The position numbers and the translations under genes were made by a program. This document shows, in pieces, positions 14,462-26,400 of a stretch of 64,000 bases of DNA. Position 1 is the first letter of the stretch. Each line of letters begins with the position of its first letter. This stretch comes from Mesorhabditis belari. Its lineage: Eukaryota > Nematoda > Chromadorea > Rhabditida > Rhabditidae. The notes beneath the pieces are model-generated. The model had not been told where the DNA came from. It searched no databases and was given only the letters and a program-made list of their open reading frames with translations. Location: the NCBI GenBank assembly GCA_958450365.1, contig CAUEEP010000387.1, positions 1 through 64,000 on the forward strand, read 5' to 3'.

Positions 14462-17400
14462 CTAAAGGTTTTTGTACTCCTTTCTTGCAATTCTTAGAGA
14501 AATTCAGAGAAATCTGTTTTTAGTACTTGCTAATGATAAAATCGGCTACTCCAGCAGCTTCTAATTCAAGCAAATCAATCAAAAAGATTGTTTTTACTTG
14601 AATTAGATTAGCATATTAGCAGAAGAGTAACAATTTGTCGATCGGGTTGCTTGTGAAAGCTTGAATTCTCGTGGATTTGTAGAAGGGAAAAGCTTGGATA
14701 GATATCTAAACATTGAAATCGCAACAACTCTTTATCCCAGCTGCAAAATGCTGCAAAATCCTTATCAAATGCACGGCCAACAGCACAGATGTCATCGATT
14801 GATCCCTGTTTGATTTCCGATTGATAGCCATTGATTGAAGCCTAAGCCTAAGCCTAAGCCTAAGCTTAAGCCTAAGCCTAAGCCTAAGCCTAAGCCCTAA
14901 GCTCAGCAACTAATCCAAGACAGAGAAGGATTTGATCGAGAGAAGCTGCTGAAAAGTGAATTGACTTGACTCACTTTGATTCACTATTTGAACCATTGAC
15001 TTTCTGTTTGAGACAATAATCTTTACAAATTCAACACTAGAAAGAAAACTAGCGATCCGGAAGCTTTAATTTCAGTATTCTGGTATTTCATCACAGGAAA
15101 ATCAACTCGCTGAGCCAAATTCTATGCAATCTACACCATCCAACACAAAATTTTCTGCTGATTCCGAATATATATTCCGTTTTTTCTAGATGATAATCTG
15201 TCAAGAGTTTCAAGCGTCTAAAGTTTGCCTAGAAAAATGTGGTTATTTAGATCTTAGCGTGGTCTTAATGGCCTTTTTGGTGGTCTCGGTTTGCTGCAGT
15301 TATGGCCGAGTGGTAGAGCGCTCGTTTTCAAAGCGAGGCCTCATGAGTTCGATCCCGACTGGGGTTTTTCTTTTCCTTTTTTTGACTAATGTTATTTGGG
15401 TCTATGCGCAACACTTACCTATAAATCCAAGCCTCAAAAGAGACTCCCAACCGCGCGAGTCGTATAGAGAACATTTGAGAATTGAATTGAAGCCAAATCA
15501 GGGAATTGTACTGGTGAATTCTAAGAAGTTTGCCAGGAAGAGGTCAGTGACCTTCCAAACGAGACCAGGTGAAGCCAGAGCTGGGTCCTTGCTAATAGGG
15601 ACGCTTTATTTGTGCACGAATATTCTTTTCTCACTTTTTAATCGAATTCTGATGGTTCTGTAGTCCCCTTCACCCATTAAACTCATCAATTTCCTTCTCT
15701 AACCGTTTTTTGGCTTTAAGTGAACAGAACTTTACGATGATCTTTATGAAATAAGCGTTTTGGAAGGCACAGAGAGTATTAAAGTTTAAATAGAAGTATA
15801 AATTACAATTCTAAATAAATTTGTTGTTTTTCATTTTCAAATTTCAAAAACTTTATTTTCTTTCAAAAAAAAATGATCACATTTCGAAAATAAAAAAAGA
15901 AAATAAAGCATTTCAATGAATTCCACGAGGTCAGAATACCCATAATTTTGAAATGAAATAAAAATCGTTCAATCTTTCCTCGCATACACATTTTTCCAGA
16001 TCTCTGCTAGACAAACGGAGCTATGAAAACGGTAGAAAATTGTTAGCGGTGAGAAGCTTCGAACCAAGAAAACCCATGATCGTTTTCCGTAAAAATCTGA
16101 ACGTTTTACGAATGTTTTTATCGTTTTTCCTTTCATTTTGAAGAAATGCAAAAAAAATTCTCCCCGGCCGGGAATTGAACCCGGGTCTCGCATGTGACAG
16201 ACGCGGATACTAACCACTATACTACCGAGGAAGCGAGAGAGGGATGGTGAGAGGGCTTTTTCAGGGGAAAGGGGCGGGTTTCTTTTGACGAAAAGAGATG
16301 CAGAGATTTTTTCGTTTTTTTCAGCTTTCAGCTTAAGTATTCTTTTTAAATGCGAATTTTTTAAATGTTAATTTTTTAAATGCTAATTTTTTAAATGCTA
16401 ATTTTTTAAATGCTAATTTTTTGAATGCTAATTTTTTGAATGCTAATTTTTTGAATGCTAACTTTTAAAAGCAAATTTTTACCGTATTTCTTCGAATAGA
16501 AGACCGCGTAAAGAGTATGATCGCGTACACCTGCGTAGCAGCCCTTAAAATTTCTTTTCTGCATAAAAGCTTTCAATCAAGTGCTATAGAGCTGGAAAAT
16601 GGCTCAAAAATCTGTTAGCTCATGTGGTATTTTACAGTTACCAAAGTTTCAGACGTCATGAACCAAGCGAGCGATGATGCGAGCGGCATGATGGACTCCT
16701 CGATGGCATCCACCTCTTTCACCCCATCATCACAGCCCTCTATCAGATCCCCGCAACCACCACAGCCAACCATCGATGGATTAGAAGGATTGACTGAAGC
16801 TGTTAGCTCATGTCGTATTTTTGAGTCATTTTCCAGCCCTATAGCACTTCATTGAAAGCTTTTATGCGGAAAAGAAATTTTAAAAAGGGCTGCTACGCAG
16901 GAGTACGCGATCATACTCTTTACCCGGTCTTACGATACGCTAAATGCTAATTTTTAAGTGCTAATTCTTAAATGCTAATTTTTAAATGCTAATTTTTGAA
17001 ATAAATCCTTTAAATGAACGTTCAGTGACATCCAGTTTATGCAAAAATCAACGAACTTACCAGTGATAATATCTGAAACACCGGCTTTCTCCGATTCGAA
17101 AAGATTCATCAAGAATAAAGCCAAATTGGCGACAAGGAGAAAAGTGACGGCTTGTTTACCGGGTTGAGAAACCCGATCGGCTCCAGAAACTCGTACCCGA
17201 CCAGCCATATACAAAAGAAACGTTTGCAAGCCGACCTGGAAGCAAAAAATGTTGAAAAAACGACAAATGTAAAGTTTAAACGCTTGTAACTTTGTTTAAA
17301 TCTATTGGATTAAGGTGTGGGATAGCTTAAAAGAAAGAGAATTTGAAGGGCTTTCGAATGAATGAAAGAAAATGAAAAATGATCAACTCTATCAAAAGTT

Positions 17401-20400
17401 ATAATGGTTTATAGCTTTATAGCTTAGAATAGATATTTAATGTTTTTAAATAAACAAACAAATAAACAATAAAAGACAACATTTTGAACCTACCAAATTC
17501 ATCTTTAAGTCTAAAAATAGGTTTTTAAAGTTGAATAAAGTTTTTAAACTTTTTGTGTGCCAAGGAATACCTGTAATATTCGACAAATGTGAACGACAAG
17601 CAAAACAAAAGCCAAAGCGACCCAATGACGATCACCTAGAAGGATTACGGTAGCTAATTGATCAGTAGAGACAGCTCTGTTACCTGTTAACCCGACTAGA
17701 CCAGCCACTGAGTAGATCAACTCCCCGACAAGGCCAAGACTTAACAGGATTTGATCCAGTAGCTCCTGAAATTTGGAAATCGAATGCCCAGCTGGCTTTG
17801 TGAGAACGCAAAGCACCCAGTTCACTCACCGTATGCGCTTTGTCACTTTTGTTACTTTCTTTCTCGACATTACTGTAGTATTGCAATTTTCGCATCTGAT
17901 AGATCGCAATCCCGCAACCGATCGATGAAAAGATGTACTGGAAAATAAAAGCTGGAAGGCACAAGAGATTTTGAAAAGCTTTTTAAATCCCAAAAACCGT
18001 TTTACCAAAACTAGCTAACACCGGTTTGATCCAAATGACTTAAATGACTCAAAAACGTTCGCTGAAGCTGGTTTTCGATTTTAAAACGGTGATCTGGAAG
18101 TCACACGACAGAAGGGCAGAATTGAAATTGTAAAATAGCTGACTTGGATAATGTCGGTGATTGCATAGACATAAGCAGCTTTTTTCTTTTCATTCATTGA
18201 TGAAAGACCATAGTAAACGACCATTGAAGTGAATGAAGTGGCCAGGAAAGCCAAACCGAGGAAAAGGCCTAGAATTGGAGTCTAGAATTGTCTAAAAAGT
18301 TACAGTAGTCTAAACCTGTCGTCGTTTTACTGCAATCGACTCGAATTTGATGTTTTCTCTTCACATATTGACCGGATGAGTTGTAATGGCGACCAATGTT
18401 ACGCCAAACTGAAGATTTCACAGTTTAAAGTACGGTATGGTATGGTAAGGGATAGGGTACTATAGTTGTCTTTGGAAAGGGTTACTGTAACTGTCTTAGA
18501 AGGATTACTGTAGATGACTTTCTCAGAATGCTGAAAAACTCGGATTTTTTGGCACTGGATTATAGTGTGACATCCAGATTGATCACAGCGTAATGGAAAT
18601 CACGTTTTAGATAGAGGATTACTGTAGCTGTCTTAGGTGAAGGATTACTGTAGCTGACTTCCCCAGAATGCTAAAAACCCGGATTTTTTGGCACTGGATT
18701 ACGGTGTGACATCCAGATTTCACAATACTTTAAAATTCAATCACCAATGAACATCACAGCCGCGCCAATCAACGAGTACTCGACAATCGCTGTGTACATC
18801 ACCTCAGAGAGTGAACCTGAAAAAGAAATTGATTTACTGAATGGGTTAGAAACAAAGCAAAAGCTTTACCGTTTTCCCAGATCTTTCCTGAAATTAGAAG
18901 AAGTAAGATTACGGTAATTTGGGTGAAATTTTAGAAAAGAGACTTTTTTTTGACTTAAACTTGCCTAAAATACATTCAGCTGCCCGACATTTGTCCGTAT
19001 CATAATTCGCGATTAAAGTGTTCAAAAGGATTTTCCCTGGCTTCCCGTGATGTTCCTCTTCTTCGGCTGAGCTCGTCTTGTTCCCAAGTTTCTTGTTTTT
19101 AAAGGTTTCGCTGAAATTCGAAAGCTGAATTCCTGTTTTAATCTTTTTTTCATCAATCCTGGATGTCACTTAAGAGATTAAAAGCTTAAATTCAACTAGT
19201 TTTTTGCCTTTTTAACAATCTCGAATCTCGTTACGGAGTTTGACTCATTTAAACTACAGCTATTACTTAAAATAACTTTTTATTGATTATTTTGTTAATC
19301 CTGGATGTCACTTGAGAGTTTAAAAGCTTAAATTTAATTAGTTTTAGCCTTTCTAACAATCTCGAATCTCGCTACGGAGTTTGACTCATTTAAACTACAG
19401 CTTTTACTTCAAATAACTTTTTATCAATTATTTTGTAAATCCTGGATGTCACTTGAGAGATTAAACGCTTAAATTTGCCTAGTTTTAGCCTTTCTAACAA
19501 TCTTGAATCTCGCTACGGAGTTTGACTCATTTAAACTACAGCTTTTACTTCAAATAACTTTTTATTGATTATTTTGTTAATCCTGGATGTCACTTAAGAG
19601 ATTAAAGGCTTAAAAAAAGAGTTTTTATCAATTTGGATTCTTCAATCTGGATGCCAGTAGTTTGAACCTATTAAACTCTTAAATTTCAATAATTTTTTAC
19701 TTTCGAGTTTTTTACAGTCAATCCTGGATGTCACACTACAACCTACCGTATTTCTTTTTCCATCACTCCCTCTTCCATCAATATATACCGTACCCAAGTC
19801 CAGAGATTAGCAGCTAAATTTTTCAGATTCAATGATGCCAATGATGCTGATACCAATAAGATGCATTGTGCCAAGTCTAGCAATTGTATGAGATCCAGAA
19901 ATTGATAGCTGGAATGGAATGATAGCTTTTAAAAGGCTTTAAGCTTTTGAAAGCTTTTTAAAACAACCTTCGAATTGCAAAAGATGAAATGCATTTGAAT
20001 AAAGATGAAAATAATTGCACAAATATCCAACGAAGCTTGCAAACGAGAGCATGAAGAATCGGAGGAGAGGCAAAGGAAGACGAGGAACGAGTTGAACACA
20101 AGCCCGATCACACCGAAAGCTGAAAGTTCAGGTTGAAAGTAGGAGGACGACGAGGACAGGCAGGAGGACGACTTGGGGTACGGTAAAGACAGTCTACAGT
20201 ATCCCAAGGTGAGTTTAGACTCGTTTAATTGGATGTAAAGCCAGTCGACAGTACCCCAAGGCCAATTTAGACTCGTTTAGTTGCATGTAAAGCCAGTCTA
20301 CAGTACCCCAGGGTCAGTTTGGACTCGTTTATTGTATGTAAAGGCAGCCTACAGTATCCAAAGGTCAGCTTTGACTCGTTTAATTGCATGTAAACCAGTC

Positions 20401-23400
20401 TACAGTATCCCGAAGCCAGTCTAGACTTGTTTAATTGCATCTAAAGCCAGTCTATAGTACCAGACCAGTTTGGGCTTAACTGTAAAGCCAGTCTACAGTA
20501 CCCCGAAACCAGTTTATCCAAGTTTATGCAAATCCCGAACTCTCACCTACACAACCGAGCCTCAAAAAGAGACTCCCAGCTGAGGGTGATGTGTGAGAGA
20601 CCATTCGAATTGTGGCCGCTTCCGAATTTGCTGATGATGTGGAAGAAGACTCGCCACTGTCAGCTGTCTTCTTCAACCCAAACAAACGCTGAAAATCTTC
20701 CTTGTGATTTCCAACTAAGAGATTTAAGCTTTCAAATGTTCACCTTTATCCCACCAATCGAGGAAAACCATCGAGGATTCAATAAAAGCACGGAATACAT
20801 ATAAATAAAGAAGATGATCCCACAACCGTACATGTACAAGCCAAAGATCTGAACTCGGAGAGGGTTAGGGAGATCTTAGATAGATCTTAGATGTGCGCCA
20901 GTGTGCTAGAAAGGGTACTAAGGCTAGCTACCGTAGGCTACAGTATCCCGTAGACACTGTAGCCGATTCAAACCAACCCAATCTTTCGGATTCATCTTTC
21001 TCTCCTCATCACCCGATAGCAAATGTGATAGCTCGAGAACGAGAGCGAAAATCGTGATAAATAGGCAATAAAAAGCGGTGAGTGCTGTCATCATTGAGGA
21101 TCTAAAATGATTCTAAGCTAAGCAACATAAATTTCTAACTTTCAACTGAATTTTTAACAATCCTGGATATCACAGTGAGTTTTGGTTTTATTAAAACTTG
21201 TCTTATAACAAAAATTGAGCTTACCTTTAGCTTCAAATCTTCTCGAAGCAATATCTTTTTTTTAAATAATCAGAATTTTATAAAACTTTAGCTATTTCTT
21301 AGTTGGATATCACACTTTAATTTGTGAGAATTAGATTTGATTTATTTGCAATATGTAGTAAAGTACCGTACTCCCCTGGTTACCGTACTCCCTGGCTACC
21401 GTAATCCGTCTACTGTCTGTCTGTCCACCGAGATTTCATTCTCTTTCAAACCCACTTAGCTTCCTTATTGTTGATCCACCGGGTTTCACTGGGCGAGTGA
21501 TCCCATGGGGGTTCCTCTAGCTGAGAAGACGCTTGTTCCGAGTTCGCCGCGCGTAAGCCCGGATTTTCCTGAAAACTTTGCAAAAATGAAAACTTTTCTG
21601 TCAACTATGGAGCTCACACGAGTGTTTCGTTGCTGTTTTTTGATTGTAAAACGCTTTTCAAAAAATTTCTTTCTTTTTTCTGTTTGTTCACGCATAAAAG
21701 CCTTTAAAAAGTGTCATTTTTCTCAATTTTCCCATTTTGTTGTTATTTATCTTTACAAAAGATATTCAGTTTAACAGCAAACACACAAAAATTCTCTTTA
21801 AACAGAGATTTTTTTGTAAATTTTCCCGAACAGAGTCAATTTTTGAGGTAAAAAAAAGAAAAATAGAAAAATCTTATTTGAAAATGAGTTTTTCTCGCAT
21901 TTTTCTCAGATAAGATTACTGTAAAATGAGACAGACAACTGTTTTTTGTCGTTTTTACATCAAAAACTCCTTCAATCTTCAAAAATTAGCTTTTTATAGG
22001 CTCAAAAAACAAACATTTGTCGGCTGGGAGTTTTTTGGTGGATTTTTAACGGCTTGATGATGCTTTTTAATGTTTTTTTGGGCAAACTGGAAGTCACTAG
22101 AAAGATTAAGAATATTTCTGAGACACTGAGAAGATTAAAACTATTTTTGAGTCACTGGGAATGATCGAGATCCAAGCCTAAGCCTAAGCCTAAGCACAAA
22201 GGGCATCCAAAAACCGATTTAACCATTTCAAATTATAGTGTGACATCCAGATCAGCCAAATTTAAAAAGATTACAGAAAGTTGTTGCTGAAAAAGTAGAT
22301 TTCTGACCGGGATCTGATTTGACTTAAAATATGGTCGAATTAGAACAAAAAAAAACAAAATCCAAACAAAATCTTTTTCCAAATCCTTTCCCCACCTCAT
22401 TCTCGAGATCCTTGAAGCGCGGGGGTGGGTCCATCGATAAATTGGCGGCTTCAACAGACTCCTCCTCGTCAGTGTGCTTACTGAATATCGATAAAAATTA
22501 TTAGCCAACTTAGGTAGTCTAAAAGTAGTCTGAAAGTCGTCTAAAAGTAGTCTTAAGTAGTCTAATACCAAAGCCAATACCATTCCTGGATGTCATTTAA
22601 GAGTCTAAAAGCTTAAATTTGCCTAGTTTTTGGCCTTTTTAGCAATTTCTGATCTCACGAAGGAGTTTGACTCATTTAAACTAGAGCTTTTACTTTAAAT
22701 AACTTTTTATTGATTATTTTGTAAATCCTGGATGTCACTTAAGAGTATAAAAGCTTAAATTTGCCTAGTTTTTGCCTTTTTAACAATCTCGAATCTCGCT
22801 ACGGAGTTTGACTCATTTAAACTACAGCTATTACTTCAAATAACTTTTTATTGCTTATTTTGTAAATCCTGGATGTCACTTGAGAGTTTAAAGGCTTAAA
22901 TTTAACTAGTTTTAGCCTTTCTAACAATCTCTGATCTCACGAAGGAGTTTGACTCATTTAAACTAGAGCTTTTACTTTAAATAACTTTTTAACAATTATT
23001 TTGTAAATCCTGGATGTCACTTAAGAGTTTAAAAGCTTAAAAAGAGAGATTTCTTCAATTTGGATTCATCAATCTGGCTAGTGAAGAGTTTGAATCAATT
23101 AAACTCATTAAAATTCACTATCTAATTCACTTTCTACTTTTTTACAGTCAATCCTGGAAGTCACTTTTGTTAATAAAGTTAATATAATCTAAAAATTAAC
23201 GCTTTACTAGTTTTTCACTTGTTTTACTGATTTCTTACCGAAAAATCGAAGAATTGACCCAACTCTTTGTGAGTTTTTTCCTCGTTTTCTCCAAATCTCT
23301 TTCCTCAATCTGCCGACTTGATAAACGGTTGGCTTTTGCTGAAATTTGCATCCAAATTGGACTCCAAATTTGGATTCAAATCTAAAGCAATTTCCATTTA

Positions 23401-26400
23401 AAGTCATATTAAAAAAAGGCTCAAATTGCGAAATCATTTTTCGATCAAAATACGAAACTCAAACGTTTTTCCATGACAATTTTCTCCTATTATTTGTTTT
23501 CCTTGAAACTTTTGATTCATTATATTTTGACGGGGACCCCTAGGCTTCATTTCAAAATAACGATAAGCCTAAAATCTAGAAAATATCAAATTTTTTTTCT
23601 TATTTACCTAGCGTGACATCCAGCTTTGAAGAATTGATTGTTAGAATTGGATAAATGCAAATCTCTGCTCACTTAGAGGCGTCTACAGGCTCAAGCTACA
23701 GACAGCATCCTTAAACCCCATGAAATACCCCATTTTTTCATCTCTTTAGCTAACGTGACATCCAGCTTTGAAGAATTGATGGTTAGAATTGGATAAATGC
23801 AAATCTCTGCTTACCCAGAGACGTCTACAGGCTCAAGCTACAGACAACATCCTTAAACCTTATGAAATACCCCCATTTTTTCAACTCTTTAGCTAACGTG
23901 ACATCCAGCTTTGAAGAATTAACCGTTGGAATTGGATAAATGCAAATCTCTGCTCACTTAGAGGCGTGTACAGTGAAGTTACAGACAGCATCCTTAAATC
24001 CCATGAAACCCCTCAATTTTTTCATCTCTTTAGCTAACGTGACATCCATAATCAAAGAATTAACTAGAAAAATCTGATTTCACAATTGGGAAATTAAAGA
24101 TTTTTGCTTGATCCCATTCCTGAAGGACTCAACCCCAAAATTCGTTGTTACCCCGCAAAATTTTTGCTTCATTTTCCACTGTGCCCACCAGCTTAGAAGG
24201 ATCTTAAAGAATTTTTGCGTGTTTCGTTTAAAAACATTATTTCGATGTTGAGATAAAATCAACTCACGTTTAAAAGGTCCACTTTGGGAAAAAAAGCGTC
24301 GAATCGTGTTGGGACGGGTTTCTGAAAGAAAATTTTTAGACATTAGCAAAGATCAACTAAAAAAAATCTGTCACTTTACAAGTTTTTTAGAGAATTTTTG
24401 CGATTTCAAGACTTTGAAAGGAAATGTTCGCTTCGAATTGGAATTTTAGCGAAAAAAAGTGAAAATTCGGTCAATCTGGGACGCACAAAATCACTTTTTA
24501 AAAGTTTTTTGTTGATCTTTTGAAAAAAATTTGTAAACACTTTGAAAATCAGAGAACTACGGTATTTTTTGGGGAATTTCAAAGTAAAGGTGAAAATTAA
24601 TAGTGTCAATGTGCTATCTGGAACGCACAAAATCTGTAAACACATTGATTCTAGCGCATTCGACTCTTATTGAAATCCGGTTTAATTACGCAGATGGCTG
24701 AAAATCATTGAAAATAAAAATCATTGAAAAAACCGATTTAATAATTTTAACTTACAGTGTGACATCCAGATCAAACAAATTTAAAAAGATTAGAAAAGGT
24801 TTTTCACTGAAAAAGTGGATTTATATCGCAGAGTTGATTCCACAGAGTTTCGAATAAGGTAATATCTAGGAAAAAGCAAAGTAAATGCGAAGATTAATAG
24901 TGTCAATGTGCTATCTGGAACGCACAAAATCTGTAAACACATTGATTCTAGCGCATTCGACTCTTATTGAAATCCGGTTCAATTACGCAGATGACTCAAA
25001 ATTATTGAAAATAAAAATTATCGAAAAGTCGATTTAATGATTTTAACTTATAGTGTGACATCCAGATCAAACAAATTTAAAAAGATTAGAAAAGGTTTTT
25101 CACTGAAAAAGTGGTTTTATATCGCAGAGTTGATTCCTCGGAGTTTCGAATAAGGTAGCTAAGGAAAAAGCTAGATAAACAAGTAATCAATACCAAAAAA
25201 TAATCTAAAAATAGTGCTAGAGTGATTGGACACAAAAGGGCTTAGAAAAAAAGGTGGGGAAAGGATTGGGACGGCATCTCGAAAAGGGTGGGGACCGGCT
25301 GAAGGAGATCGTCAAGAAATAGAGAAAATGAAAAGGGAAAGGACACAAACATTTGTGCGGATGGTGAATGCTGGGACACACAAAAGAGAATGGAAACGAT
25401 CTTTGAGAGCAATTCATTATTTGGAGTGTCCGTATCGGGTATACAACTACATCGACCGTTTGTCTGCTCCGTTTTTGGTGAGAATGAGAACTGCAGAAAT
25501 GCAAGCCCTCTAGCACACTCTTTTTCAGAGATCTGGTACAGCGAGACTAGACTAAGCAAGACTAGGCTAAGCTTTGATCAATGCTAATGTCTAGAAGCTC
25601 AATCTCTCGACATACAGTAACCTAGAGTCTTTTTATGTAAATGAAAAGTAAAGGCTATAGAATTTTCACTCAAATGTAAATCCTGGAAGTCACTAGGAAG
25701 AATGGAAAAATCTTTTTCGTCCAATTCACCATTTGAAAGAGAGAAGTCCGTATCGGGTAGAATACACAACTACCCGGTTCTGATTTCAGAAGAAGAAAGA
25801 CTACCATTTTTTGGTTCTAGCAGAGATCAAAGATCAAACGATTTGGGAAAAAAGTTAAGCCAAAAGACTAGGACAAAGTTGAGTAAATAAACCGATGAGA
25901 CTGAGCAATCGCTGGACAATTTTAGATTCTTTGGACAACTTGCAATCCTTCAGAAAGTGATTTCAGACTGATAACTATCAGACTTTGGGTAACTAAACCG
26001 ATAGAAAACGTAATGAGTACTATGGCGTAATGAACCCTAAGACGACTTTGGACAATGAGATTTCAGCGATCCATTTCAGAGAGATCGACTCAAGAAAAGC
26101 GAAAAGTAAGGTATCAGATTTGAACCGATCCGAAATCGATCAAAGAACTGGTTTAATTATTTCAAATTATAGTGTGACATCCAGATCAGCCAAATTTAAA
26201 AGATTATAAAAAGTTGTTTCTGAAAAAGTAGGCTTGCCTTCTGAGATTCTTTTTATGACTTTTTTGGTGGATTTTTAAAGGCTTGATGATGCTTTTTAAT
26301 GTTTTTTGGGCAAACTGAAAGTCACTAGGAAGATTAAGAATATTTCTGAGTCACTGTGAAGATTAAAACTATTTTTGGGTCACTGGGAATGATCGAGATC

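Noticed and set aside
15190..15663. A 157-codon frame on +
   Set aside because: It runs through a tRNA-like gene, has no family similarity and lies in the otopetrin last intron region.
16975..17060. Extension of the otopetrin exon past 17061 (KFVDFCINWMSL)
   Set aside because: A good donor GTAAGT lies at 17060, and the next exon at 16096 joins in phase to the conserved end.
25217..25560. Overlapping frames on both strands that look partly coding
   Set aside because: No splice pair joins them to the otopetrin exons in phase, which already connect across this intron, and I see no family match.
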